The notes under the pieces: model-generated
What the model was told of the DNA's origin: nothing
Database searches by the model: none
The model's input: the letters and a program-made list of their open reading frames with translations, nothing else
Assembly (NCBI GenBank): GCA_905250075.1
Contig: CAJNOP010000187.1
Span: 277,152-341,151 of the forward strand
Source: Rotaria sp. Silwood1
Taxonomy: Eukaryota; Rotifera; Eurotatoria; Philodinida; Philodinidae
Reading direction: 5' to 3'
DNA length: 64,000 bases
Program-made: the position numbers and the translations under genes
In this document: positions 35,529-48,108 of the stretch, in pieces
How the letters are laid out: every line of letters begins with the position of its first letter
Numbering within the stretch: the first letter of the stretch is position 1

Positions 35529-36284
35529 TTATTTATAATATTGATCATATAAATATGAAACTAGACCAACTCTTGCCCATTTTATGGCTATTGTTTTGGC
35601 AGTTTGTAAAGTTGTATTAGTCGAGGACATCGATGATTGGATTATCTGTTGTGTAGGATCTTCTTTAATTAATGTTAACATGAGATTATCTCGTTCATGA
35701 TTGACATGTATCCTAATATCATTAATCAATTGTGGAAAGTCGTATTTAGTTTTATCTTTTGTATTAATAAGATAAAGTGATAGATTTGTTTTTGATAGAC
35801 TTGTTTCGAGATTTTTTATACAATTATTACGAATCATATTAAGTACTTCAGTTGCATTAAAATTAGTTGGATAATCACGACGATGATTACGTAGTTCTTC
35901 ATCAATACCAGTACGAATAAAAAAAAGTGTTTTATTAAAACGATCTCGAACAATATCACTTAACCATAAATCAATTTCAGTAAAACGACCACGAGACAAT
36001 ATAAGAAACATATCATAACGATTTATATTAATTAATTTACAATAATCTTCTTTAGATACGGATGGTGTTGCAACACCGGGCACATCCCATATGAAAACAT
36101 TATCAATTAGTTTATAACATGTAGGCGTTACTGTTGTTTCAATGACACCGACAGGAGCAAAATCAGTATGGTCGGAAGTTAAGTCTCTAATTAAATTGCA
36201 TAATGAACTTTTTCCAATACCTGAACGACCGAGTATCGCTATATGATATGGTGCATTAGGTGGACGATATTTAACAATAGACAT
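35529..36284 (-). CDS. IRG-like (immunity-related) GTPase, short form lacking the C-terminal helical domain
   Basis: Single exon of 251 residues. G1 is GRSGIGKSS (residues ~19-27), then switch I (VGVIETTVTPTCYKL), G3 as WDVPG, the IRG-type DMFLILSRGRFTEIDLWLSD, and the G4 region as LFFIRTGIDEEL where IRGs usually have RTKxD-like text. The C-terminus ends LVSYLYDQYYK; the ~180-residue helical domain with paired hydrophobic hairpins seen in both neighbours is missing, as is the N-terminal helical segment. It is the downstream member of a same-strand cluster. IRGs in vertebrates attack pathogen-containing vacuoles, but the role in invertebrates is unproven. It could be a functional short paralogue or a remnant; no frame break is present. 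Confidence 0.85.
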   Translation of the reverse strand: MSIVKYRPPNAPYHIAILGRSGIGKSSLCNLIRDLTSDHTDFAPVGVIETTVTPTCYKLIDNVFIWDVPGVATPSVSKEDYCKLININRYDMFLILSRGRFTEIDLWLSDIVRDRFNKTLFFIRTGIDEELRNHRRDYPTNFNATEVLNMIRNNCIKNLETSLSKTNLSLYLINTKDKTKYDFPQLINDIRIHVNHERDNLMLTLIKEDPTQQIIQSSMSSTNTTLQTAKTIAIKWARVGLVSYLYDQYYK

Positions 36285-36421
36285 TAAAGATCTAAAATTG
36301 AAAAATAAAAACAGGATATTTGCTATTTAAAAGATAAATCAATCAATCAAAAAACAATATCACATAATAAAATAAAATCACCAATAGAAAACACGTATTT
36401 ACAAAATAAGAAAACTAATTA

Positions 36422-37963
36422 TTAGATTAATTGTTGTCTTTGTTGTTCTTCTCGAATCATTTGATTCGATGCATCAATAACAACATCAACAATTTTCAAT
36501 GATGCTTGTTCCATACGTATTAATATTTTATATAAAACAATATAACAAAGTCCAAATGATAATGTTGATGCAATTGCTGTTCCAACATATGGTACAAATC
36601 GAACAAATTCTTCTGTTGTTGCTCCTACAGCTTGTTTTTTTGCAAAATCTAAAACAAATGATCTTAACGAAGTTAAATATTGTAATGGAAATATTTCATT
36701 TAATTCTTTTTCTATTTTTTGCATTGGTATTTGATAAACATTTGATAATTTTTGTAAAGCAGCTTGATCTAATCCAAGTTGTTTTTTATAAAATTCAGCT
36801 TCACTCATAACTAATGTTGCATCAAAACCAAGTGAAAGAAATGGTACAGGTATAGCAGCAACAGCTGCTGATGCTGATGCAACAATCCATATACGACGAT
36901 AAAGTGCAGCAACTTTTGCTAATAAAACTTCTTTACACATAACTGACATTGATAAAATCATTGATTCACGTTTTAATGATGGATAATCACGTAATAATGT
37001 TTCATTTAATTTTCCAAAATCAAAACGTAAACGATTTTTTAAATGACCAGATATAAGAAATACTTCAGCATTCGAATCAATAGTATGAATATATTCAAGA
37101 CAATTATTACGAATACGTTCTAAAATTTCTTTTTCATCATATGTACTTGGATGATCTTCATATTCATTATGTAAATCAGAATCAATATTTGTACGAATAA
37201 ATATGAATCGTTTATTATTTTTTTTAACTTCAGATGCAAGCCATAGATCATTTTCTAGATTTTATAAGAATATATACTTAATAATTTGTTTTTCTTTTTC
37301 TTTTTAGAAACTAATTATTACCAGTAAAACGTGTTCGACAAAGAATTAAAAAAAAATCATAACGTTCAAATTGAACTTTTTCTAAATAACATGAATGAGG
37401 ATAATTTGGTGTTCCAACACCTATAATCAATATTTTTCTTTGTTAAGAAAATCATACAGAGATAAATTTTTTTCTGTACCTGGTAAATCCCAGATTTTCA
37501 AATTTGAAAAATCTGGATGTTCATATGGAGTTGGTTGATTAGTTGTTTCTACAATACCTACACTTGCAGAACCTTCATCTTCAGCTTCTAAACCACGCAA
37601 ACAATTAATAAATGTTGATTTACCGACACCACTATAAAACAGATGTCGATGAAATTCTACAAATCAATGTTTGACTATCTTCTTACCTTGAACCAACAAC
37701 AGCAATATCTAATGGATGTTGTTTCCATGCATCCAATCGTTGGGAAAGATACCCATCTAAACCATGAACACCATTTCTCTAAATATATAATCATAAAATT
37801 CAAAGCAACAAACAAAAATCAAAATTAAACTAACATGAATAAATTCTTCTGCTCCTTTTTTTTCTTCATCAGTTATATCAAGTAATTCGAAATGTCCACC
37901 TGTTGTAATCGATTCAACAACTGGTTCACGATAAAAAAATTGTTCAAAATCAGAGAAATTCAT
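36422..37963 (-). CDS. IRG-like (immunity-related) GTPase, full length
   Basis: Exons from high to low: 37963-~37837 (MNFSDFEQFFYREPVVE to EEFIH), 37778-37687 (RNGVHGLDGYLSQRLDAW), ~37635-37480 (G1, completed across the splice as GSSGVGKST, to WDLPG), ~37422-37325 (VGTPNYPHSCYL to TRFT), ~37254-36422. G3 is WDLPG and the G4 region is RFIFIRTNIDSDL. The C-terminal helical domain contains IWIVASASAAVAAIPVPFLS and FVPYVGTAIASTLSFGLCYI, typical IRG hydrophobic hairpins, and the protein ends EEQQRQQLI. About 415 residues, the usual IRG size. Its closest relative in the window is the next gene, which has the same domain order and most of the same intron positions, so the two are tandem duplicates. 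No myristoylation signal (the start is MNFS). Function by family: dynamin-like GTPase of cell-autonomous immunity, inferred only. Confidence 0.9.
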
Positions 37964-38258
37964 CTTTAATCTTAAAAAAAAAAGAAAAACAAAAGAAAAT
38001 TTGCTGAGCAGGCGTGTGTCCTTTGTGTTTTATCATCTGGTATAGTTCTATTAAAGGTAGCGTTTCCCATTATAAATAAATATTCTATCTTCTGATATCA
38101 TATAATATCAGAAGTTGGAACATTTTTGTTTTGATAATGAAAAACACTACATTTAATTTTACTATATATTCACTGTGAAATGCGTGTTCAACAAATATAA
38201 GGAAATAATTATTTCATTATTTAAATTACATGACAAAATAAAAAAAATAAGATATTTA

Positions 38259-40887
38259 TTATATAGGTTCATCATCATCATTATCTTCATCATCACTAAC
38301 ACTTCTTTCAGAAACAATATCAATTAATGTAAGTGCTGCTTTTTCCATGACATTTAATAAATTTCTTAATACAGATAATATTATTGAAAATGAAACAGTC
38401 GCACATATAATTGAACCAACATAAGGTACATATCGAAGAACTTCTTCAGTTGCAGTACCAACTGCTTGTCTTTTAACTAATGATATAACAAAATCAGGTA
38501 CAGCAGTAAAAAAATGTGCTGGTAAAATTTTTTGTAATTCATCTTTTAAAACATATAATGGTATATGATGAATTTGAGCAATACGTTCTAATGATTCATC
38601 ATCTAAACCTAATTGTTTCTTATAAAATATAACAAAACCAACGGTTAATGAAAAATCAAACATAACACTTAAACCAGGTATTGGTGGAGTTGCAACAGCA
38701 GCACTAACAGCTGCTGCTACCCATGTTTGACTACGAAGTACATCAACTTTAGCTCTAATAACTTCTTTACAATTAGTTGACATAGCTAAAATCATTGCAT
38801 GACGTTTCAAACCAGGATAATCTCGTAGAAGAGCTGTACACATATTAGGAAAATCAAATCTATAGAAATTTTTAAAATTATTTTCTTTACATATTAATCA
38901 AAATAAAAGCAAAATATATGTATCCTTACCGAGACGTATAACTAATTCGACCACTAATTAAAAAAACATTAGTAGTATCATCAACTGTTCGAATATGTCC
39001 AAGACAATTTTCACGTATTCTATCAAGTATTAATGTTTCATTATAATTTTTTGGATGATCAATTTTTTCATTATATAAATCTTGATCAATATTTGTTCGT
39101 ATAAAAAAAAATCGTTTACCAATGTTTTTTATTTCATTTGCCAACCATAAATCATTTTCAGTAAAACGTGTACGTGAAACAATTAAAACTAAAAACAAAC
39201 AAAAAAAAAATTATGTTTAATTTCAATGATTAAATTTAAAATCATATACAAACAGAAATCATATCGTGCTAAGTTTACTTGAGTTAAATATGTTGATTTT
39301 TTAAATTCTAATGTACCAACACCTAAAAATAATTGAATAAATAAGAAATAATAAAATATAATAAGTTAATTAAAGAACAAACCTGGTAAATCATAGAAGA
39401 CAAGATTAGGATAACTTGGATGAGAATATGATTGAATAATTCGTGTTGTTTCAACTACTCCAACTTTTGCTGCACCTTCATCCTCTAGAATTTTATATTT
39501 ATAGTTAATTATATCAAATTGATAAAATTACTCTAAAATAGTGTCAATATTTGTCAAAAAAATTTTTCGATCATTAACTTTTATAATTAATGCTAATAAA
39601 TTTGAGTTATTTTTTTTAACTAGATTTTATACTTATAACAATTATGAGAGATTTCATGTCTATGTTTCAAAAGAAATTTTATTCAATAAAAAAAAAAAGT
39701 ATTTATATACTATTGAAGGATATTTTGCATCGTTTTGAAAACGACAAACTTTTGATAATAATAGTTTCATGTTTACTATAAATCATATTTTTATAATCGA
39801 AAATATTGTACGTCAATCCAAATCGATTTGATTACGAAACAGAAATCAAAACCGGTTAATTTTTATTATAAAAAAACAAAACTCGAATCAACCTAATTTG
39901 TGATATAAAGTGTGGGGACAAATACACTTATCGACCCCCCCCCCCTCCTCTTGTATTGACATAATCCGACTAATTAGCCCTTAGAAAGTTCATCAAAAGT
40001 ATCTCCAAGGATCCTAGACCAATAGCTTAAGAAATAACGTGTACTTGTCCCGCTTGATACAAGCCTTACAGAACATATCAATAGCTGAGGGTGAAGGCAA
40101 AATCTTGATACAGCCGTCAAAGGGCATCTCAATAGCTGAGGGTGCTATGAAATATTGTCTCATGGGACCTTCAGCTATTGGGATGGGCGTGGATGTGGGT
40201 GCGTGTTAGGGAAGCATGGCACCAACACACCCACACCCACACCCTTAATTGTGGATCAAGATTTCGTGGCACCCTCAGCTATTGATATGCTCTGTGAGGC
40301 TTGTACCAAGCGGGACAAATACACGTTATCTCTTAAACTAGTGGCCTAGGATCCTTGGGAATACTTTTAATGAACTTTTCAGGGGCTAATTTGTCAAATT
40401 ACGTCAAGATATGAAAAGGGGGGGGGAGGGGTCAATAAGTGTATTTGTCCCTAAAGTGTGTAAATTCATACGAGAATCCTTATGCATAAGAATATTTCAT
40501 ATATACCTGCTCGAAGGTTGCGTAGTGTATTGATGAGAGTTGATTTACCCTATTGAATAAAAAAATACTCATTGATTTTATCTCTAATTATAATCTATCA
40601 TTGATATTTAAAGAAAATATCAAACAGATACTTGCTGATCCTGAATCTCCAGTAATTGCAATATTCAATGGACTAAAACAATTAAAATCCTTCACAATGA
40701 ACAATAAAAAGTTCATAAGAAAAATAAAAACGAACCATTTTCGCCATGCATCTAATCGTTCAGCGAGAAAACCTTCAATACCACGTACTCCATTTTCATT
40801 AAGATATTTCTTTGCTGCAATTTTATCCTCTTCTGACAAATCTACTATGTCAAAATCGAATGATTGTGTACTGTTACTAGCTGCCAT
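38259..40887 (-). CDS. IRG-like (immunity-related) GTPase, full length, with MITE-bearing intron
   Basis: Exon 1 starts at 40887 (MAASNSTQSFDFDIVDLSEE to GIEGFLAERLDAWRK). The next short exon carries CPLNIAITGDSGS and is spliced with a GC donor (40634-40635) to GKSTLINTLRNL, restoring G1 as GDSGSGKST. Then come EDEGAAKVGVVETTRI, G3 as YDLPG, VSRTRFTENDLWLANEI, G4 RFFFIRTNIDQDL, and the C-terminal helical domain (38843-38259) with VAAAVSAAVATPPIPGLS and RYVPYVGSIICATVSFSI. The tail is acidic (SDDEDNDDDEPI). The intron between ~39483 and ~40507 is about 1 kb and contains a complete 537-bp MITE. There is one more intron than in the neighbour (after ISYTSR). No stops in the exons; probably functional. 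Confidence 0.88.
39915..40451. mobile_element. Mutator-like MITE, 537 bp, with perfect 9-bp target duplication
   Basis: Starts GGGACAAATACACTTA and ends TAAGTGTATTTGTCCC, exact inverted ends. The 9-bp sequence TAAAGTGTG flanks both sides (39906-39914 and 40452-40460). The inverted arms extend about 190 bp with interruptions: poly-C at 39937-39949 against poly-G at 40419-40430, and TCAATAGCTGAGGGTG on the left against CACCCTCAGCTATTGA on the right. No open frame. Nine-base duplications are typical of Mutator-like (MULE) elements, so that assignment is inferred. Confidence 0.92.
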
Positions 40888-41058
40888 GTTTTTTTGTTTT
40901 TTTGATGATTCACTTAATCATCTAGAATAACAATGACTCATCGATGATAAATTTTATTTATTTTTCTCTTTCTACATAAATGAAATGAAAGACAAAAATA
41001 CAACACATTATATACAATAGCATATAAGAAAAAAAAAAAATATATATATATATTTTGT

Positions 41059-44000
41059 TTAGAATCCATTATTATCTGACATAGTAGTTTGATTTTGATG
41101 AATACTAGTACTATGAGTATCATAAGTGTTTGCTTGATCATTATGATCAGTCATTGTAATATCATTTTCATCTTGATTATGACTAGGATTAGTTTGTTCT
41201 TGTGAACAACTAAAAAAGAAAAATTAATAAATTCAAAATAAATTAATTGAATTAAATTTAGTTTGTTTTTAACTTACATGAGATGTGATTTCTTTCGTTC
41301 TTCTAATTTTTTAGCAAAAAGAGCTGGACGAAGTGATGCTGTTTGAGAACAATTATTTACTTTATATATACCAATAAGATAATCAGCAAGTGTAAACATA
41401 TTTTCACGTAATGAAATAACAATAAATTGTGCCTAAAAAAAAAAAGAATATTTATTAAATTTATGTTCTTTGTGTTTTTTTTGTACAACTTACATTTTTT
41501 GTACGTTCTTTAATAAATCGACCAACAATTGAAACATTTTTAAAATCTAATGCAGCATCAATTTCATCCATAACATAAATTGGTGTTGGACGAAATGTAT
41601 GTAAAGCAAAAACAAATGCTAATGAACTTAATGTTTTTTCACCACCAGATAAATTACATATACGTTTCCAAGATTTTTTTGGTGGTCGAATACTATCATA
41701 ATAGGATACACTTATTAAAAAAAACAACAAAAATCTATTGAAATATTAGTTTACCTTAATTCTACACCATCAACAAATGGATCATTACTTGAACAAAATT
41801 CTAATTCAGCATCTCCACCATCTGTTATTGTTCGATAAATATGTTTAAGTGTACGTGATATTTGATCAAAACCAGCTCGAAATTCTGTTTGTCGTTGTTC
41901 ATTAAAACGATCACGTTTTGCTCGTATATGATCACGACGTGTTTCAAGTTCAACAAGATCTTTTTGTCTCATATTTAAATTACGAACCTTAAAACAAAAT
42001 ATTTTCCATTAAGCAAAAACAAAAAACAAATTCTTACAGCACGACGATGTTCACCAATAGCAGTTAAATTACAATGTGTTTGTTTTAAGTCATTTTCACG
42101 GTCTAATGTTGCGGCAACTAAATCTTTCATTGTATATACATCAAGATCAGAACGATCATATTTTTGAATTGGAACTTCTTTAAGATAGTTTGTTGATGCA
42201 TTATCATCAGGTGTATCTTCTTCATCATCAATAACATGACATAAACGTAATCCATTAATCTATATTAAAAAACAAAACAATGTCAGTTTAGTTTTATCAG
42301 AATACTTTGAATTAGAACAAAAATTACAGTCCAATCGAGAGTGGTACATGTACAAAATTTCAAATCGAAACTTTCAACTATTATTTTTTTCGAAAATTGG
42401 ACTCCTATTGGATGATTCTATTAGAAAGTTACTCTCTCGATCAAATCTAAACAAGAATAGAAAATCTTTAGAAGTTATCTTAGTCTAGTAATCTTTTACA
42501 TATTAGCAAAATATGGAAGACTCTAGTTGCAGAATCCTTTATAAATCAGATTTCAAACATTTGAAATTCGCTTGCTCGTTTAAGTAATATATACCTCGAC
42601 ATCGATGACACTAATTTCATGTCGACATTGAGCCAATTCTTTTTGTGCTGCTTCATATTCATGTTTTAAATGAACAATTTCTTTTTCAATATCAGCTAAT
42701 TCAGATTCTGTAACTCGTATTGTTTCACGTAATTCTGCCATATTTATTTTATTTGTTTCCAAATCATTCTAGAAATAAATTTTGATATAAATTGTTTGTT
42801 TGTTTTTTTTCTTTTTCTCTAATGTTATTTAAACTAACTTCGATTTGTATTTTCTTTTCATCAGCATTTTTTGCTAAGTCTTCAAGTTTTTCTAATCTGG
42901 CATTAAGATCAGCACGTTTTTTTAATATTTGATCAATAGCTGTTTGATTAGCTTTGATTTTATCTTGACTTTTTTTAAGATTACTAAACAATAAAATCAT
43001 AGAAGATAATTAAAAAAAACAATTCCATTGAAAAACATTATTTTTTATTTACCGACGAGCATTGGTTATTTCAACATTAGCTGTATCGATTAAATTTTGT
43101 AATTTTTTCACTTGATTTATTGCATTATCAAGATCAGCTTGTGGTTGAGCAAGAGCAAGTTTATTATGATCATTTATACGTTTTGTTACACTGAGAAAAA
43201 AGAAACAAAAAAAGCAAATTTATAAAAAAGAGAAAAAATGAAGCTTACACATCAATGGCAGCTTTTAGTTCTTCAAGTTCATCATTAGCCACATCATATT
43301 CTAAATAAAAGAATTTCAATTAAATTAAAAGAAAATTTTTAAGATCTGAATACCTTGTTTAGTTTGTTTTAATTCTTCATCATATTTTTCTCGATCTTTA
43401 GTTGAAACTGTTTTAGATTCAACAAGTTTTTGTTGTTTTTCAACTGATGCTTTTAATGTCTCTACATGATTTGGTAAATTCTATAGAAATATATAATTAT
43501 CTATTTAAAAATTCATAGAAAAAAAAATGTTTTTTTTTACTTTAAGATCATTTTTAATTTGTGTATGAATACGTTTTTCATCGGCTAATTTTTGTTTCAA
43601 TTGTTTTTCTTCTGTTGTCAATTGAAAACGTTGTTGTTCAAGTTCAGTTAATTTTTCACCATCCTAAAAGAAAGATTTTTACTAAGGAGGGAAGGTTATC
43701 GAATGTGATTCGTCAACGGAACTAGTCTGTTCTGTGGTACGATATTGGTGAAAGAATATGGACGAACTCTGATAGATTTCCATTAGTCTCATCGGGACAT
43801 ACCTATAAACAAACTATCAGTTTGATTGTTGAGACATACTTGGGAATCTTCTGTTGTTAAAGTGAATAAAAGTATATTTATAAAATTAATCTAACCTCTT
43901 TCACACTTTTTTCTAATTGATTTTTTTTTGCTGGATCAATATGAATACTTTGTCTTGATGTTCGATTATCAGCCGTTTTTAAAGTCATTTTTCCACGAGC

Positions 44001-47000
44001 TTGAAATGAACCACCACCAGACATTGTACCTGATTGTTCAATAATTTCACCTTTAAGAGTAACAACACGATAACGTGTTTGACTACCAAATGCAACTTTT
44101 TGTGCATCATCAATATTATCAACAACAAGTGTATCACGAAGAACATAATAATATGTATTTTTATAAATAGAATCATTAATATCAATTAAATCAAATAAAC
44201 GATATGTATTTGGTGCTAATTGTGGTACATCAAAACGACGATTGGCTTGTTGAGAATGTCTAAGCATTTTATCCATACAGATAAAACTACCTGTACCTTG
44301 TTTATGTTCTTTAAGAAGATTTTTTGCAGCTTCACCACTTTTAACATCATCAACAACGTAATAATCAAGATAACCACCAGCAGCTGTTGAAATAGCAACA
44401 TCATATTTACTATCGATACTAGCTGAAATAAACAAATAATTTCATTGTAACGTATAAGTAGTATTGTACTATCAATAGAAATATTGACCGCTAAATTTAT
44501 AGTAACAGAATTTACTTGTGTGAATAAAGAACTTGAGTCTATAGTATCATACTACCATTAAAACTAATTTTAGTAGGAAAATAATGCTTTACACAAACAA
44601 TCTCTATTACTATTTTACCAGATATTTCAAGCAATAGAATTATAAGATATTTAAAACGGATGTTTCTTAAATCAAATTTTTTTCTATCAGAATTGATTTT
44701 GATATATTTTTATAAGAACCTGTAGAACTAATTATCACAATTTTAAAAACAAGTCCTGATTTATATCTATCGTATATCAGAGAAACATGTGCTTCCATCT
44801 CATGGTTTTCAGTTTACTAATAGTGTCTTGCATCTTTCTTTTTGGTATTAACATAGCTTATTTGTAGACCCGAATCTTTTTTGCGCTTGTTTCAACACAT
44901 AAACTGTAACATTCTTGATAACATACTTAGGAAGTAACTGTTTTGATTGATTGTGAGTTATTCGAAGCTATACTACTCCATGTGTAGCCTCTATTAGAAT
45001 GAGAAGCGAATAGCCGGAACTTTTCAACTTTATTCGATTTCACCTATCGGATATGATCAAGTCTTAATAAGATACGAACAAATTTTTTAAATAACAAATA
45101 GCATATAAAATCATTCATTAGTGATCTAACATATGTCTATACTAAAATAACTCTTATAAAAGAATCAAAGGTGAACACGTTTTGTTTTGTCTAAAATATA
45201 CAAAATTAGTTTTTGGTAGAAAATTATTGTCTTAGTCTTTGTTGATAGCATTTGATCGTTATGAATATTTGCCTATAAGATAGATCTCTTACCAAGAGCG
45301 CCTAATCTTTGATGAAATCCTTGTAATTTTCCTTGTTGTTTTTGTCCAAGAAGAAAATTTAATGTTCTATCACGACTTTGTGTTGTTTGCATTTGTGAAT
45401 TAATATTATTAAGTTCAAGTTGATTTTGTCTAAAACGTTTATCAACAATAGAATATTCTTCTTCAATATCTTTTAATAATTGTTCTTTTTCTTGATGTAA
45501 TTTTTCTGTATAATTTAATTGTTGATCAATATCATGAAATTTTTCTTGTTTTATATTAAGTTCTTTTTGTTTATTTTCATAATCATTTTTCATTTCATTT
45601 AATATATTTTTATGACGTTCTTCTTCACTTAATAATAATTGTAAACGATTTTGTGCAAGTTCATAATCTTTTTTTTTATTTGCATATTTATCTTGTTTAA
45701 AACGATTACAATTATTTGTTTTTTCAGTTAATTCTTTTCTCCATTGTTCAGTTTGAGGTAATAAATCTTGTTTTAATTTATTTAATTCAATTTCAAATTT
45801 TTCTTGTTGATTTTCAGCTATTTTTAAATCTTCTTCAGATTGATTTATTTCTTTTAATTTTTCATTTGGAATATTTTCCCATGTTTGAACTTTTGATAAT
45901 TCTTGTTCATTTTGTTTTTCATATTTTTTTTCTTGTTCAAAACTTGTTTTTATATCATGACGTATTGTACCATCTTCTGTTTCATAATCAACTAAAGATT
46001 TTTTAAGTTTAATTAATTCATTATTATTTTTATCATAAGATTTTTGTAAACGATTTAATTCATCTTGACTTTGTTTACATAAATGTTTTTTTGATATACA
46101 TTGTTCATTTGATTCTTTCATTTTTTCTTCTCGATCAGTATATTTAACTGTTAATGTAATTTCTTGATCACCTAATTCAAAACGTTTTAATTGTAACATT
46201 TTTGATTTAGCTAATTTATAATCATTATCACATTTAATAAAATCTAATGCTTGTTGATATGGACTATCTAATTGTTGAACTTCATTTTGTGCAGCTTTAA
46301 CACGATTTTTCTAAAGACAATTAAAAATTTCTATTTCTTTTTTGAATGAATGAGAATATATAAAGCAACAAAAAAATTTTTTTGCTTTTTTTTTCTAAAT
46401 GTTTTACTTTTTCGGCCCACATTGCACTTAATTCTTCAACTTTAAGATTGAGTAATTCTAATGGTTTTTTAAAACGTTCTGTACCAATTATATCTTCAAG
46501 ATATTCCAGAAAACCTTGTTCATGTTCATTAGCTGCAATTGGTTTCATCATAGCTATTGATTCAACATCACCCTTGAAGAAACAATTAAAAAAAAACAAT
46601 CACGAGATCATTAGGTATATGAGGCATTTGATAAAAACCTTTGTTTTGTGCATTCAATGCATCGATGTCTCAAACCATCGAACTTTTCTTCTCAAAAGTT
46701 GGTCAGTCTTGACTTTCTGCTGCTATCATATCTTTATGAGAAAACGACAGAGAAAAATACACTGTAAAAATCGAGCTTGTTTTCGTTTCAACGGATCATT
46801 TGAGGTTTCTATCTAATGTTGATTGACTCAAATTTTATAAAAGTAACATCAATGAAAAATGACTCTTCCGATATATGTTATACAATGTTTTGTTTTCTAG
46901 GCAAAAACGAAACATTTTTAGAGATTTTCATTGTCATGATACAATTGTAAATCAAAAATATTTCACAGAAGGTTTTTTCTATATTTAATTCAATATCACT

Positions 47001-48108
47001 GTTAACTCTGGTTTCGAATGTCGCACTTATTTTGATTTACAATTGTGTCATAGCAACGAAAAATATCTAAAAATGTTGTATAATATGTATAAAATTCAGT
47101 ATGGAACTAACTAATTCTGTATCTTGACAGGAGATGAAATTGTATCAAATGAAGATTTTCAATTCATCGAAAGAGTCAGTCCGCTAACACTATCATATTG
47201 AAATAATGTCGTTTTACTTAGTTTTTAATCCTGTATATTTGAGCATAACTTTACAGAACTTTTTTTTTTCTTCTAACGATATGAGTGTTAAAAAATTGAG
47301 TTTGGTGATTTCAGATGTCGATGTACTTAATGTACAAAAGTTCTTTTTTTTTATCGAGCGTCTTGTATACTCGATGGCTCCACAATTTCTCTCTTGAAAA
47401 CATACTTGAAGAATTAAATAACGACTATGATCAAGATCAACACCATATTCACGTAATAATTTTGTTACATCTTTTAATGAAACTTGTTTTTCATTGATTT
47501 TATAATGACTTGAATTATCAGGAAATGCAATACGTGTTATTGAGAAACGTATTTTTTCTTTTTCACCTTCAATTGCTATAGCTTCAAAATGTACAGTTAC
47601 TGAACAACTTTTTACATTTGGACATTCGGCACTATTATGTAAAAGTGTACTCAATTTGGCACCACGCATTTTTGATGCTCGATGTCCAATAACAAAGAGA
47701 AGTGAATCGATTACATTACTTTTACCTATTTTAGAAAAATAATATTTGATATGATAGATTATATGAATACATACCACTACCATTCGGTCCGATAATACAT
47801 GTAAAATGCTAGAAAATAAAATAGATCAAAAATTATCAAACAACTTTATATTTTCATACTTCATCAAATTGATCAAGTTGAATACGACCAGCAAATGATT
47901 TAAAATTATTTATTTCAATTTTAGTGATCACAAGACGATATTTAGGTGTTAAAAGAGCTTGAATATGTTCAGGTAAGGGCGGTAATTCCAATGTGTCAAT
48001 ATCGATTTCTAAAACAAATAATTTGATTCATATCGAACATATAAATCAACTTCTTTTTTTTTTAAATACCTTCTTCACCAGCTTCATTTTCATCTCCTTG
48101 ATGAGTCA
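41059..48108 (-). CDS. SMC4: SMC4, condensin core ATPase subunit
   Basis: Condensin ATPase that compacts chromosomes with SMC2. From high to low: MTHQGDENEAGEE start, LVITKIEINNFKSFAG, Walker A CIIGPNGSGKSNVID (spliced inside the motif, ~47700-47810), SRYLILQ then GDVESIAMMKPIAANEHEQG, which distinguishes SMC4 from other SMCs. A coiled coil follows (46199-45273, rich in Glu, Lys and Gln). The hinge lies at 44435-43878 (KYDVAISTAAGGYLDYYVVD, RLFDLIDI, YYVLRDTLVVDNIDDA, IIEQSGTMSGGGS). The return coiled coil comprises several exons to 41751. The ABC signature is ICNLSGGEKTLSSLAFVFAL and the Walker B IYVMDEIDAALDFKNVSIVG (41461-41730). The Ser/Thr/Asn-rich tail ends TMSDNNGF at 41059. The chosen start is the first Met of the exon beginning just after an acceptor-like TTCCAG, so an upstream exon may exist. 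About 18 exons. Confidence 0.93.
44424..45290. other. SMC4 intron before the hinge (0.87 kb)
   Basis: Separates the coiled coil ending RLGALG(K) from the hinge segment SIDSKYDVAIS. AT-rich; nothing recognisable. The precise donor could be a few bases either way. Confidence 0.6.
46575..47404. other. SMC4 intron after the Walker A exon (0.83 kb) with inverted repeat
   Basis: Lies between HSRYLILQ and GDVESIAMMK. It includes a ~50-bp imperfect inverted repeat described separately. Otherwise AT-rich. Confidence 0.65.
46908..47078. repeat. Imperfect inverted repeat in SMC4 intron
   Basis: The left arm (46908-46957) contains ACATTTTTAGA and ACAATTGTAAATCAAAA. The right arm (47030-47078) contains TTTTGATTTACAATTGT and TCTAAAAATGT. 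The loop is about 72 bp. This could be a small decayed MITE or a fold-back element. Confidence 0.65.

Noticed and set aside
41031-41052. TATATATA run
   Set aside because: Simple repeat in the SMC4 3' UTR; no further meaning supported.
45716-46006. 96-codon plus-strand frame rich in Leu/Phe
   Set aside because: Antisense shadow of the SMC4 Lys/Glu/Gln coiled coil.
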